In this document: piece by piece, positions 32,508 to 41,877 of the stretch
Layout: each line of letters begins with the position of its first letter
How positions within the stretch are numbered: position 1 is the stretch's first letter
Source of the DNA: Candidatus Aalborgicola defluviihabitans
Lineage (GTDB): Bacteria > Pseudomonadota > Gammaproteobacteria > Burkholderiales > Burkholderiaceae_C
NCBI GenBank assembly: GCA_016705575.1
Contig: JADIXX010000008.1
Span: forward strand, 434,001-498,000
Direction: 5' to 3'
Length of the DNA: 64,000 nt
Program-made: the position numbers and the translations under genes
The notes under the pieces: model-generated
Databases searched by the model: none
What the model was told of the DNA's origin: nothing
Seen by the model: only the letters and a program-made list of their open reading frames with translations

Positions 32508-34043
32508 TCAGTGTAAAAACCAGCGTCGCTGTAGCCACCGCATCCATCTGGAAGCCGAGGTGATGCCATAGGCCATTGCGGCCTTCCTGATACCCTCTGC
32601 CTGTGTCGGGTAGGTGTGAATAACACGTGAAATGGTTCCCAGACCGATTCCGGCGACCATTGCCAGCGACAGGCCGTTGATCATCTCGCTGGCGTGGTGC
32701 GCCACCACCGTGGCACCCAGGATGGTGTCGGTGCCGTCACGAACGTGGATTTTCACAAAACCGCTTTCTTCGCCGTCGATGATCGCCCGGTCAACCTCAT
32801 GCATCGGCACCGTGTAGGTTGTCACGGGGATACCGCGTTCACGCGCTTGCCGTACGTACATACCGACATGGGCGATCTCGGGGTCAGTGTAGGTGCACCA
32901 CGGAATCGTCAAAGCACTCATGCGTTCGCGGCCAAAACACAGCGCATTGTGCACGACGATGCGCGCCGATGCCGCAGCGACATCGACGAATTGGTGCTCC
33001 AGGCAGACATCGCCGGCAGCAAAGATGCGCCGGTTCGAAGTGCGCAAAAAATCATCGACGACGATGCCCTTGTCAGCGACATAGGCAACACCAGCGGCTT
33101 CAAGGTTCAGGCCAGAGAGTGATGGCCTGCGGCCGATGCCGGTGAGGATCGCGTCGACGGTGAACGTCGCGACGTTGCCGTCGTTGATCGTTTCGACAAG
33201 TTTTTTGCCACCTTCAACACGCACGTTGACTGCCCTTGTGTTGAGATGGACCTCGACACCGTCGCGTGCCAGTGCCTCGGCCAGCAACTGGGCGGCATCA
33301 CGTTCTTCCTTTGGCAGGAACAGCGGCTGCGAATGGGCGATGATGGTGCGGCAACCGAAGCGGCACAGTGCCTGCGCCACCTCGCAGCCCACCGGGCCGC
33401 CTCCGATCACGAGCACGCTGGCGGGCAGCTCGGTCAGGTCGAACAACGTTTCGTTCGTCAGGTAGCCGGCGGCGTCGAGGCCCGGAAGCGTTGGCAGCAC
33501 GGCACGCGATCCGGTGGCGATCAGCGCCTTCTTGAAGCGCAGGCGCAGGCCGTCCACATCGACCGTGTCTACACCGACAAAACGTGCTGTGCCAAAGAAG
33601 AGATCGATGCCATCGGCGGCAATACGCTGTGCCGAGTCGGTGCGGCCAATGCGTGCGCGGATGCGGCGCATGCGCTCCATCGCCTGGGGGAAATCGCCCT
33701 CGGTGTTGGGTGGCGTCCGGGCTCCGTAGGCCGCCGCGTTGCGCATCTCGGCATGCAGGCGCGAGGTGCGGATCAGCGCTTGCGAGGGCACTGCACTGTA
33801 GTTGAGTGTCAGACCGCCCAGCAGGTGTTTTTCAATGAGCGCCACGCGAGCGCCAAGCGCCGCCGCAGCCCGGGCGGCCATTAGCCCGGCTGGCCCAGCT
33901 CCAATAACGAGTAGGTGATAAGGTTCGCGCGGTTGCGGGTTGCGCCAGTCCGGCGGGCGGCCGTTGAGGCAGAGCTCACTGTCGTGAATACCGGTATGGG
34001 GCAGGGGTGGCAGGGTAGAAGGTTGGGGCATAGAAGAGTCCAT
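32508..34043 (-). CDS. Flavoprotein disulfide reductase homologue lacking the redox cysteines
   Basis: A 511-residue FAD/NAD(P) protein of the dihydrolipoamide dehydrogenase/mercuric reductase/SthA class. The FAD motif is LLVIGAGPAGLMAARAAAALG (begins ~residue 42), the NAD(P) motif VLVIGGGPVGCEVAQAL, the second FAD site RRIFAAGDV, and the C-terminal HTYPTQAEG keeps the active-site His and Glu. The disulfide motif, normally GGxCxNxGCxPSK, reads GGLTLNYSAVPSQ, so both cysteines are gone. It may act as a transhydrogenase or NAD(P)H oxidase rather than a disulfide reductase. It is the last gene of the nine-gene operon, 10 bases after the glucoamylase-like gene. Confidence 0.83.
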   Translation of the reverse strand: MDSSMPQPSTLPPLPHTGIHDSELCLNGRPPDWRNPQPREPYHLLVIGAGPAGLMAARAAAALGARVALIEKHLLGGLTLNYSAVPSQALIRTSRLHAEMRNAAAYGARTPPNTEGDFPQAMERMRRIRARIGRTDSAQRIAADGIDLFFGTARFVGVDTVDVDGLRLRFKKALIATGSRAVLPTLPGLDAAGYLTNETLFDLTELPASVLVIGGGPVGCEVAQALCRFGCRTIIAHSQPLFLPKEERDAAQLLAEALARDGVEVHLNTRAVNVRVEGGKKLVETINDGNVATFTVDAILTGIGRRPSLSGLNLEAAGVAYVADKGIVVDDFLRTSNRRIFAAGDVCLEHQFVDVAAASARIVVHNALCFGRERMSALTIPWCTYTDPEIAHVGMYVRQARERGIPVTTYTVPMHEVDRAIIDGEESGFVKIHVRDGTDTILGATVVAHHASEMINGLSLAMVAGIGLGTISRVIHTYPTQAEGIRKAAMAYGITSASRWMRWLQRRWFLH

Positions 34044-34053
34044 GATCGACTGA

Positions 34054-35340
34054 CTACAGCCAGCCACCTTTGAAGCCCGCCCGGTGCAGCCCTGCGCGCA
34101 CAAACGGGTTGGCGCGGCCCAGCCGCCAGGGCAGCCCACTGCGGTAATTTTCGATCATCAGTACGATCATGCCTTGGTCAAGGCCGAATTCACCCGGAGA
34201 GATCCAGCCATTGGGGCCGGCCTCAGCCACGGTCGGGTTGAAGCCGCTGGCGCGAATGAGGGATGGGTCATTGGTACCGGATCGCGCCTCCAGCGCGCGC
34301 AGCGCAGGCAGTACCAGCTCAGGTGCGAAGACCAACGACGACAACGTCGACGAGCCGCAGAGTGTGCCGTCGTCAGGGCCGTAGGGCACACCGCGTGCGG
34401 CATAGCCATAAAACGTCTGGTTGCGGCCGGCGATGCTACGCGCTTCGGCCTGGGGTCCGTCGCCAGCCGACAGACCCCAGCAGTCGGCACCGTAGCCGGT
34501 AAAGCTGCGGGGGTTGCGCATTGCATACTCGCGTTGCACATAGGTGGCACGCCGGCTGTTCTCGAAGTAGTCGCAGTCTTTCTCGCGCATGAAAGCATCG
34601 CGGATGCCGCGGAAATCGATCCATGCGTGCGAAAACTGGTGAATAAAAAGTGGCCCGGCAACCAGGAAGTTGTGGCCGTACAGGTTCTCCCACTGGTAGG
34701 TTACGGTCCAGGCGGGAAAGCTTTCATCAGTGAGTGCATGGGTGGGCGAGCCCAGGCCCAACACGTAGAGTAGGATGGCCTCGCTGTAGCCTTCCCAGCC
34801 GTAATTGAGGAAGCCGCACTCGGGCTTCCAGCCATGCGTCACCGCACCTCCATCGCGCTGCGCCCAACGCCAGTCAACGCGCCGGTAGAGCGCGTTAGCC
34901 AACTGGCGCAGTTCACGTTCTTCGATTGTGTCAGCATCGAAGTAGGTCGCCGCAGTTAGTACACCGGCCATCAGGAAACCTGTGTCAATCAAAGAGACTT
35001 CCGAGAGCCACACACGTGTGCCGAGTTCCATATCAAGGAAGTGGAAGTAGAAGCCCCGATACCCAGTTGCGTGCGCGCTACCCGACTGATCGCTGCCCAT
35101 GAGGAAACGTAGCGTAACCAAGGAGCGCCGAACGGCTTCGGTGCGTTCCATCCAACCGCGCTCAATGCCCACTGGGTAGGCCGACAGCGCGAAGCCAATC
35201 ACCGCGATGCTTGACGGTGCGCCCTCTCGCATCGTGTCGGCCACCAGCCCATTGCGCGGGTTATACGCTTTCAGAAAATACTCAAACGCGCCTCGCTGCA
35301 GACGTTCGAGCATCGCCTCGTCGGCGGGGTCGACTGTCAC
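34054..35340 (-). CDS. Glucoamylase-like / GH144 family protein (endo-beta-1,2-glucanase-like)
   Basis: A 428-residue protein of the PF10091 'glycoamylase' family, which includes GH144 endo-beta-1,2-glucanases. It is an all-helical (alpha/alpha)6-type protein with LIDTGFLMAGVLTAATYFD, YSEAILLYVLGLGSPTHAL and the NYGWEGYSE region typical of the family, and the C-terminal SPGEFGLDQGMIVLMIENYRSG cut here in two parts for reading. No signal peptide, so cytoplasmic, unlike most secreted GH144 enzymes. In cyclic beta-1,2-glucan synthases the same domain is an internal module. It overlaps the pgm stop by 4 bases. The substrate is inferred from the GH94 neighbour. Confidence 0.75.
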   Translation of the reverse strand: MTVDPADEAMLERLQRGAFEYFLKAYNPRNGLVADTMREGAPSSIAVIGFALSAYPVGIERGWMERTEAVRRSLVTLRFLMGSDQSGSAHATGYRGFYFHFLDMELGTRVWLSEVSLIDTGFLMAGVLTAATYFDADTIEERELRQLANALYRRVDWRWAQRDGGAVTHGWKPECGFLNYGWEGYSEAILLYVLGLGSPTHALTDESFPAWTVTYQWENLYGHNFLVAGPLFIHQFSHAWIDFRGIRDAFMREKDCDYFENSRRATYVQREYAMRNPRSFTGYGADCWGLSAGDGPQAEARSIAGRNQTFYGYAARGVPYGPDDGTLCGSSTLSSLVFAPELVLPALRALEARSGTNDPSLIRASGFNPTVAEAGPNGWISPGEFGLDQGMIVLMIENYRSGLPWRLGRANPFVRAGLHRAGFKGGWL

Positions 35341-36989
35341 GGCGAAGCGATCGCCTTGTCGACGATTGCCTGCGCTTCCTTCAGGATGCGTTGGAGGTGA
35401 TCGTGCCCATTGAAACTCTCGGCGTAGATCTTGTAGATATCTTCGGTGCCCGACGGTCGGGCGGCGAACCAGCCATTCTGGGTGGTGATCTTGATGCCGC
35501 CGATGGCCGCGTTGTTGCCGGGTGCACGGTCAAGCACAGCCGTGATCGTTTCACCGGCGAGTTCGTGCGCGGTAATGTCCGCGGACTTCAGAGCGGCAAG
35601 CTGCTTCTTTTGCGCTGCATTCGCCGGCGCCTCGACGCGGTCGGCGACCGGCTCACCGAGTTGCTGCACTAACTCCGCGTAAACTTGCGCAGGATCTTGC
35701 CCACAACGTGCCGTGATCTCGGCGGCCAGCAGCGCTGGCACAAGACCGTCTTTGTCAGTGGTCCAGACCTTGCCGTCGCGGCGCAAGAAGCTGGCGCCAG
35801 CGCTCTCCTCGCCGCCAAAACCCAGCGAACCGTCCAAGAGTCCCGCTGAAAACCATTTGAATCCGACCGGTACTTCAAAGAGTTTTCGACCAAGTCGTGT
35901 TGCGACGCGGTCTATCAAGCTGGTGCTGACAACCGTCTTGCCGATCCCGGCGTGCTCGCTCCATGAGTTCCGATTCCTGAACAAATAGTCGATGGCAACC
36001 GTAAGGTAGTGGTTGGGTGGCATCAAACCGAACGTGGGCGTAACAATACCGTGGCGATCGTGATCGGTATCGCAAGCGAACGCGATATCGAATCGATCTT
36101 TCATACCTTGCAGACGTTGCATTGCATAGGGTGACGAAGGATCCATACGAATCTTGCCATCCCAGTCGACGGACATGAAGCCAAAGGTCGGGTCAACCAA
36201 ATCGCTGACGACGGTCAGGTCGAGCCGATAGTGTTCGGCTATGCGAGCCCAGTAGTGCACACCCGCGCCCCCGAGCGGATCGACGCCGATGCGGACCTTG
36301 GAATCACGAATGACGTCGAAGTCGATCACATTGCCGAGGTCGGCGACATAGGCGTCGACGAAGTCGTGGCGGTGTGTCGTCGCCGCGTGCAATGCTTGCG
36401 CATAGGACATCCGCTTGACACCGGTAAGCGAAGTCTCGAGGAAGCGGTTCGCTGCGGCCTCGATGCCGCCTGTGATGTCGGAACCCGCAGGGCCACCGTT
36501 GGGCGGGTTGTACTTGAAGCCGCCATTGTCCGGGGGGTTGTGCGAGGGCGTTACGACAATGCCGTCGGCTAAGCCTGAAGTGCGACCTCGGTTGTAGGCC
36601 AGGATGGCGTGCGAAACAGCCGGGGTCGGCGTGTAGTCGTCGTTCGTCGCCAGCATCACGTCGACACCGTTGGCAGCCAGAACCTCGAGTGCGGTGGAGC
36701 AGGCCGGTTGCGACAGTGCGTGGGTGTCGATGCCCAAAAACAAAGGGCCGGTGATCTCCTGACTTTGGCGATACTGGCAAATGGCCTGGGTGATCGCCAG
36801 CACATGTTGTTCGTTAAACGAAAGATCAAGCGACGAGCCACGATGACCAGAGGTGCCGAAGGCCACGCGTTGCGATTGCACCGTCGGGTCGGGCAAACCG
36901 GTGTAGTAGCCAGTCACAAGCCGGGGCACATCGACGAGCAGCGAGCGCGGCGCGGGCTTGCCGGCCAGAGGGCTGATCAGTGTGGGCAT
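35337..36989 (-). CDS. pgm: Phosphoglucomutase (alpha-D-glucose-phosphate-specific)
   Basis: A 550-residue mutase that interconverts glucose-1-phosphate and glucose-6-phosphate. The N-terminal FGTSGHRGSSLDLSFNE region, the phosphoserine loop VVTPSHNPPDNGGFKYNPPN (~Ser 146), the metal loop ACDTDHDRHGIVTP, the sugar-binding GGEESAGASFLR and the C-terminal phosphate site RPSGTEDIYK are all present. Its place downstream of a GH94 phosphorylase gives an obvious source of glucose-1-phosphate. It starts 10 bases after the pgi stop and overlaps the next gene by 4 bases. Confidence 0.95.
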   Translation of the reverse strand: MPTLISPLAGKPAPRSLLVDVPRLVTGYYTGLPDPTVQSQRVAFGTSGHRGSSLDLSFNEQHVLAITQAICQYRQSQEITGPLFLGIDTHALSQPACSTALEVLAANGVDVMLATNDDYTPTPAVSHAILAYNRGRTSGLADGIVVTPSHNPPDNGGFKYNPPNGGPAGSDITGGIEAAANRFLETSLTGVKRMSYAQALHAATTHRHDFVDAYVADLGNVIDFDVIRDSKVRIGVDPLGGAGVHYWARIAEHYRLDLTVVSDLVDPTFGFMSVDWDGKIRMDPSSPYAMQRLQGMKDRFDIAFACDTDHDRHGIVTPTFGLMPPNHYLTVAIDYLFRNRNSWSEHAGIGKTVVSTSLIDRVATRLGRKLFEVPVGFKWFSAGLLDGSLGFGGEESAGASFLRRDGKVWTTDKDGLVPALLAAEITARCGQDPAQVYAELVQQLGEPVADRVEAPANAAQKKQLAALKSADITAHELAGETITAVLDRAPGNNAAIGGIKITTQNGWFAARPSGTEDIYKIYAESFNGHDHLQRILKEAQAIVDKAIASP

Positions 36990-36999
36990 AGTCGCTCCT

Positions 37000-38649
37000 T
37001 CAGGTTCGGATAGCTTTGGGGTTGGGTCGGCGCTGGCGACGATAGCGCTCGATCAATGTATTGGTTGAGCTGTCATGGCCGAGCGGAACTTCACTTGCGC
37101 CATCGAGCTCAGGCAGCACGCGCTGTGCCAACACCTTGCCGAGCTCGACCCCCCATTGGTCGAACGAGTCGATGCCCCAAATGACGCCCTGCGTGAAGAC
37201 GCTGTGTTCATAGAGCGCGATCAACGCGCCCAGCGTCGCCGGCGTCAGCCGTTCGGCCAAAATCGTGTTGCTCGGCCGGTTGCCGTCGAACACGCGGTGC
37301 GGCACCAGCTCAGGCGCAGTGCCTTCAGCGGCCACTTCTTGGGCAGTCTTGCCAAAAGCCAGCGCCTCACTCTGGGCGAAGAGGTTGGCCATCAACAGGT
37401 CATGCTGATCTCCCAAGGGATTCAGGCCCTGGCAGAAGCCGATGAAGTCGCAGGGCACAAGCCGTGTGCCCTGGTGGAGCAACTGATAGAAAGAATGTTG
37501 TCCGTTGGTGCCTGGTTCACCCCACAGTATCGGCGCGGTTTCAACGTCGACGCGCTGGCCGCCCTGCGTCACGTGCTTGCCGTTGCTCTCCATCGTCAGC
37601 TGTTGAAGATAGGCAGGGAAGCGCTTCAGGTACTGGTCATATGGCAAGACGGCAGTCGTTGCCGCGCCGACAAAGTTGTTGTTCCAGACCGCCAGTAGGC
37701 CAAGCAGCGCAGGCATGTTTTGCTCGATGGGCGCGTGGCGAAAGTGCTCGTCCATCGTATGAAAGCCGGCCAGCATTTCGCGAAAATGTTGCGGCCCGAT
37801 AGCGATCATGGTCGACAGCCCAATCGCTGATTCCAGCGAATAGCGACCGCCGACCCAGTCCCAGAAGCCAAACATATTCTCTGTGGCGATGCCGAATTGC
37901 GCCACGGCCTGCGCATTCGTCGAGACCGCGACGAAATGGCGCCCCACCGCCGAGTCGCTGCCTAGCTGGCCCACGGCCCATGCCCGCGCCGCATGGGCGT
38001 TGGTCAAGGTCTCTTGCGTGGTGAAGGTCTTCGAGCAAACGATGAACAGGGTCTCACAAGCATCAAGGTCGCGCGTGGCTTCAACCAGATCGGTGCCGTC
38101 GACGTTGGAGACGAAACGCACAGTCAGGTCGCGCTGGCTGTAGTGTCGTAACGCCTCATAAGCCATCACCGGCCCGAGGTCTGATCCGCCGATACCGATA
38201 CTGATGACGTTGCGGATACGCTTGCCGGTGTGCCCTAGCCACTGGCCACTGCGCACGCTGTCGGCAAACCTGACCATGCGCTCCAACACGGCATGGACTT
38301 CGGCAATAACATCGATGCCATCGACAAGGATCGTCTCGGTGGCTGGCGCACGCAGCGCGATGTGCAACACCGAGCGCTTTTCGGTCGTGTTAATCGCGTC
38401 GCCGCGAAACATGGCCTGAATCCGCTCGGCCAGCCCGCATTCATGAGCAAGCCCGGCGAGTAGTTTAAGAGTGGTGTCATCGATGCGGTTCTTCGAATAG
38501 TCCAGATAGAGTCCAGCCGCTTCGAGCGCATAACGCCCGCCACGCTGTGCGTCGGCCGCGAACAGCTCACGCAAGTGGGTGTGGCCAGTCTTTTTGTGGT
38601 GCTCGCTGAGCGACTGCCACGCTGGCAACGAGACAACTGAGCCCGTCAT
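37000..38649 (-). CDS. pgi: Glucose-6-phosphate isomerase
   Basis: A 549-residue isomerase converting glucose-6-phosphate to fructose-6-phosphate. Family signatures: ISIGIGGSDLGPVMAYEAL, the first signature NVDGTD, LFIVCSKTFTTQET, FGFWDWVGGRYSLESAIGL and QWGVELGKVLAQRV with the C-terminal Lys region. Length matches the ~550-residue bacterial enzyme. ATG 38649 overlaps the transaldolase stop by 4 bases, so the two are translationally coupled; in some bacteria Tal and Pgi are fused into one protein. Confidence 0.95.
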   Translation of the reverse strand: MTGSVVSLPAWQSLSEHHKKTGHTHLRELFAADAQRGGRYALEAAGLYLDYSKNRIDDTTLKLLAGLAHECGLAERIQAMFRGDAINTTEKRSVLHIALRAPATETILVDGIDVIAEVHAVLERMVRFADSVRSGQWLGHTGKRIRNVISIGIGGSDLGPVMAYEALRHYSQRDLTVRFVSNVDGTDLVEATRDLDACETLFIVCSKTFTTQETLTNAHAARAWAVGQLGSDSAVGRHFVAVSTNAQAVAQFGIATENMFGFWDWVGGRYSLESAIGLSTMIAIGPQHFREMLAGFHTMDEHFRHAPIEQNMPALLGLLAVWNNNFVGAATTAVLPYDQYLKRFPAYLQQLTMESNGKHVTQGGQRVDVETAPILWGEPGTNGQHSFYQLLHQGTRLVPCDFIGFCQGLNPLGDQHDLLMANLFAQSEALAFGKTAQEVAAEGTAPELVPHRVFDGNRPSNTILAERLTPATLGALIALYEHSVFTQGVIWGIDSFDQWGVELGKVLAQRVLPELDGASEVPLGHDSSTNTLIERYRRQRRPNPKAIRT

Positions 38650-39737
38650 GATCCTGGCCCTCCCAGGGCTTCACTCTTTTCGTGGATGCGCGCCAGCAGC
38701 GCCTGCCAAGATACTGTGAAAGCATCGCCGCCCTCGCGCTGCAAGCGTGCGGCCAACGCTTCGTCGTCGACGCCCTCACGCCTGAACTCTTCCAGCACCG
38801 CCTCCGCATAGCCTCCATCGGCCGGCAAAACAGTATCTGCCTTGCCGTGGTCGGCAAAGTCCTGCAGTGTCTTCTCGGGAATTGTGTTGATGGTGTCCGG
38901 TGCCGCCAGCGCCTCGATGTACAGCGTATCTGGCGCAGCTGGATCCTTGGTGCCAGTGCTGGCCCACAAAAGCCGCTGCGGCCGCGCCCCGGCTTTGTCA
39001 AGTTTCAGCCAACGCGGGGATGCAAGCAGATCCCTGTAGGCTTTGTAGGTGCGCATCGCGATCGCAATCCCCAGCCGATTGTGAAACGCAGGCGAAATTT
39101 CCTGTTTGACAGCAACGTCCCAACGACTGACGAACAGCGATGCGACCGAGCGCACGTTCGGATCAAGGCCCGCCTCAAGGCGGCGTTCGATGCCACGCAT
39201 GTAGGCCTCGGCTGAAACCACGTACTGTTCGCGCGAAAACAACAAAGTCACATTGACCGGCACACCGTTGAAAATCGATTCTTCGATGGCTTGGGCACCT
39301 GCCGGGGTTCCCGGTATCTTGATGAAGAGATTCGGTCGGTCCGCTGCCTCATGCAGTGAGGAAGCCGCTTGGATGGTCTTGGTAGCGTTGTCGGACAGCA
39401 AAGGAGACACTTCCAGCGAGACCCAGCCGTCGAGCCCTTCGGTTGCATCGAAGATTGGGCGAAACAGATCGGCCGCCCTCGTCAGATCCTCCAACGCCAG
39501 CGTGAAGAACAGCTCTTCTGCGGGTTTGCCGCGCCGTGCCAACCGGGCAATGGCTTCGTCATAAAAGCTGCCGTGGCCGATCGCGTGCTCGAAGATCGTC
39601 GGGTTGGACGTCAAGCCGGTCACGGAGTAGTCGGAGATGTAGCGCGCCAGCGTGCCCTTCACGAGCATCTCGCGGCTGATGTTGTCAATCCAAAGACTCT
39701 GGCCCAGGTCGTGCAGTTTTTTCGCGTTGAAGTTCAT
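38646..39737 (-). CDS. tal: Transaldolase
   Basis: A 363-residue transaldolase of the longer bacterial type (~360-370 residues). It moves the dihydroxyacetone unit between sedoheptulose-7-phosphate or fructose-6-phosphate and an aldose phosphate. The N-terminal signature is TSNPTIFEHAI, the Schiff-base Lys is in NLFIKIPGTPAG (~Lys 138), and WASTGTKDP is present. Start at ATG 39737, which has the ribosome binding site AGGAAAG and overlaps the HAD stop by 4 bases; ATG 39758 is less likely. Confidence 0.93.
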   Translation of the reverse strand: MNFNAKKLHDLGQSLWIDNISREMLVKGTLARYISDYSVTGLTSNPTIFEHAIGHGSFYDEAIARLARRGKPAEELFFTLALEDLTRAADLFRPIFDATEGLDGWVSLEVSPLLSDNATKTIQAASSLHEAADRPNLFIKIPGTPAGAQAIEESIFNGVPVNVTLLFSREQYVVSAEAYMRGIERRLEAGLDPNVRSVASLFVSRWDVAVKQEISPAFHNRLGIAIAMRTYKAYRDLLASPRWLKLDKAGARPQRLLWASTGTKDPAAPDTLYIEALAAPDTINTIPEKTLQDFADHGKADTVLPADGGYAEAVLEEFRREGVDDEALAARLQREGGDAFTVSWQALLARIHEKSEALGGPGS

Positions 39738-40453
39738 GTTCTTTCCTGGTACATGCAAGCCTTGTCAACCTGCTGTTTGATAAGTGAAGTGGGATCGAGC
39801 TCGGCGAGCTCGCCGATATGCTCAATCGTGAAGTCGGCTGCTGGTTGAACCACGACAATTTTCGGGTCCAGTGCGTAATGACCCTGTCGCGGGAAGATGG
39901 TGGTGAGCCGATCTTGCAAGATGGCTTTCATGGCCGCCAGGATGCGCAGCTTATCGTCGACCATTACGTAGTGGCGGGCTGGATAGTGGCGTTGCACGGC
40001 ATCCAGCATTTTTTCCTTGTGAACGTAGACCAACGCCCGGCCATCGACCGCGTCCAACAGGCCGGAGCGCTGCATCTTGCGCGGCTGCAACACGACGTCA
40101 CCATCAGTCAAAATTACGGTTTTCCCGAAGCGGTCCAGATTTGTAATGACCTCCAACGCACGTGCATAGAGTCGATCCGAGAATGGGTAGTCGAGGAGGA
40201 ACGAGGACATCATCAGCAGCCGCTGCTCGTCGGCGCTGCCCTGTTCGACGTCGACGCGGTAGCGCCGCAAAGCGCCCAAATAGTCGACATACCCGAGTTC
40301 CTCGCGCAGCACATCGAAAATCGTCCAGTAGCGCTGGGCACTTGAAATGCCAAACTCGCTCTTCAGGTGGACGCGCAGAACTTCAACGATGCGGTCTCCG
40401 TCGAGCAAGGTGTTGTCCACGTCTAACAGAAAGACTACGTCGACCGTCATCAT
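39734..40453 (-). CDS. HAD-superfamily hydrolase in the pentose phosphate operon
   Basis: A 239-residue HAD protein. Motif I is LLDVDNTLLDG (nucleophile Asp ~10), motif II Thr is in VILTDGD, a Lys follows in the HKEKM region and motif IV is YVMVDDKLRIL. A C1-type helical cap lies between motifs I and II. It would act on a phosphorylated metabolite in the cytoplasm. It is tightly coupled on both sides (4-base overlaps with zwf upstream and tal downstream), so its substrate is probably a sugar phosphate or a side-product of this pathway. The exact substrate is not recognisable. Confidence 0.8.
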   Translation of the reverse strand: MMTVDVVFLLDVDNTLLDGDRIVEVLRVHLKSEFGISSAQRYWTIFDVLREELGYVDYLGALRRYRVDVEQGSADEQRLLMMSSFLLDYPFSDRLYARALEVITNLDRFGKTVILTDGDVVLQPRKMQRSGLLDAVDGRALVYVHKEKMLDAVQRHYPARHYVMVDDKLRILAAMKAILQDRLTTIFPRQGHYALDPKIVVVQPAADFTIEHIGELAELDPTSLIKQQVDKACMYQERT

Positions 40454-41877
40454 GGCGCTCCAGGTTTGCAGGGTGGCGTGTCGGGTGCTGGTTCGTGCCA
40501 GCCGCCGTCTCCAGCGATCAGCGCCGACGCCTCGTCAGGCCCCCAGCTTCCGGGTTCGTAGGGTAGCGCTGCGCCATGATTAGCGAGTACGGGTTCGACC
40601 ACGGTCCATGCTGCCATTACGGCGTCCTCGTCGGTAAAAAGCGCGCGGTCACCGGCCATTGCGTCACCAAGTAGGCGCTCGTAAGGCGACATTTCGCTCT
40701 TGTCGTCTTCCCCGAGATACAGCTCACGCTGAGTACCAACAAATTCCTTGCCCGGGCGCTTGGTTCGCGCAGCCAACGCTATACCGGCCACTGGCTGCAG
40801 ACGAAATCTGAAGTAGTTAGCACGACCGCCGGCAGGCCCAGAATCGTCGAACAAGTGCTGTGGTGGTGGCTGCATCTGCACCTGCACCTCGACCACTGAT
40901 CGCGGGAGCTGCTTGCCAGCACGCACATACCACGGCACACCTGCCCAACGCCACGAGTCGATGAAAAGACGCAACGCGCAGAAAGTTTCGATATCGGAGT
41001 CGCTCGCCACCCCCTTTTCGGTGCGGTAACCAGTGTATTGGCCACGCACCAAGTCTGCGGGCTGCAGTGGCCGCATGGCGCGCAGCACGCTGGCCTTGGC
41101 AATGTGCAGTGCCTCGAAGCTCTGGAACGCTGGCGGTTCCATCGCTAACAGTGCAATCACTTGAAACAGGTGATTTTCGACCACGTCGCGCAGGCAGCCG
41201 GCACTCTCATAAAACGCGCCGCGAGATCCAACACCAAAGTCTTCCGCCAGCGTCACCTGTACGCTGGCGATATGGTTGCGGTTCCACACCGGTTCGAGGA
41301 AGGAATTGGCGAAGCGGAAGTAGAGGATGTTCATGATCGCCTCCTTCCCCAGGTAGTGGTCGATGCGAAAGATCGACGACTCGGGGAACACCGTCTGCGC
41401 TACCGCGTTGAGTTCGCGCGCCGAAGCGAGGTCGCGGCCGAAGGGCTTCTCGACGATGACGCGCGCGTCCTGCGCCAACCCCGCGCTACCCAGACTCTGG
41501 ATCACGGTAGCGAACAGCGACGGTGGAATAGCGAGGTAGAACGCTGGCTGTTGCGCATCGCCGAGCGCAGTCTTCAGCGCGGTGAAAGTTGACTCATCGT
41601 TGTAGTTGCCGCTGACGTAATTCATCAGCGATAAAAGGCGGTTGAATGCCGCTGAGTCGTCTATGCCACCTTCATGGTCCTCATGCATCAGGCTTTCACG
41701 AACATGGCGATGCCATTCGTCAACATCCCACTTCGACGACGCAACGCCGACAATCGGCACCGTAAGATGTCCCTTCTTCACCATCGCGTACAGCGCAGGA
41801 AATATCTTCTTGCTAGCAAGGTCTCCGCTGAACCCGAAAACGACCAAAGCGTCGGATTGCGCGCGCACTTCGCTCAT
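40450..41877 (-). CDS. zwf: Glucose-6-phosphate 1-dehydrogenase
   Basis: A 475-residue enzyme oxidising glucose-6-phosphate to 6-phosphogluconolactone. The N-terminal cofactor motif is FGFSGDLASKKIFPALY (the usual GxxGDLxxR/K form), the active-site signature is RIDHYLGKEAIMNILYFRF (His of the RIDHYLGK motif at ~178), and EKPFGRDLASA is present. It overlaps the gnd stop by 4 bases (ATGA) and the HAD start by 4 bases. Together with Gnd it would give NAD(P)H and ribulose-5-phosphate; no lactonase gene is in the window. Confidence 0.95.
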   Translation of the reverse strand: MSEVRAQSDALVVFGFSGDLASKKIFPALYAMVKKGHLTVPIVGVASSKWDVDEWHRHVRESLMHEDHEGGIDDSAAFNRLLSLMNYVSGNYNDESTFTALKTALGDAQQPAFYLAIPPSLFATVIQSLGSAGLAQDARVIVEKPFGRDLASARELNAVAQTVFPESSIFRIDHYLGKEAIMNILYFRFANSFLEPVWNRNHIASVQVTLAEDFGVGSRGAFYESAGCLRDVVENHLFQVIALLAMEPPAFQSFEALHIAKASVLRAMRPLQPADLVRGQYTGYRTEKGVASDSDIETFCALRLFIDSWRWAGVPWYVRAGKQLPRSVVEVQVQMQPPPQHLFDDSGPAGGRANYFRFRLQPVAGIALAARTKRPGKEFVGTQRELYLGEDDKSEMSPYERLLGDAMAGDRALFTDEDAVMAAWTVVEPVLANHGAALPYEPGSWGPDEASALIAGDGGWHEPAPDTPPCKPGAP

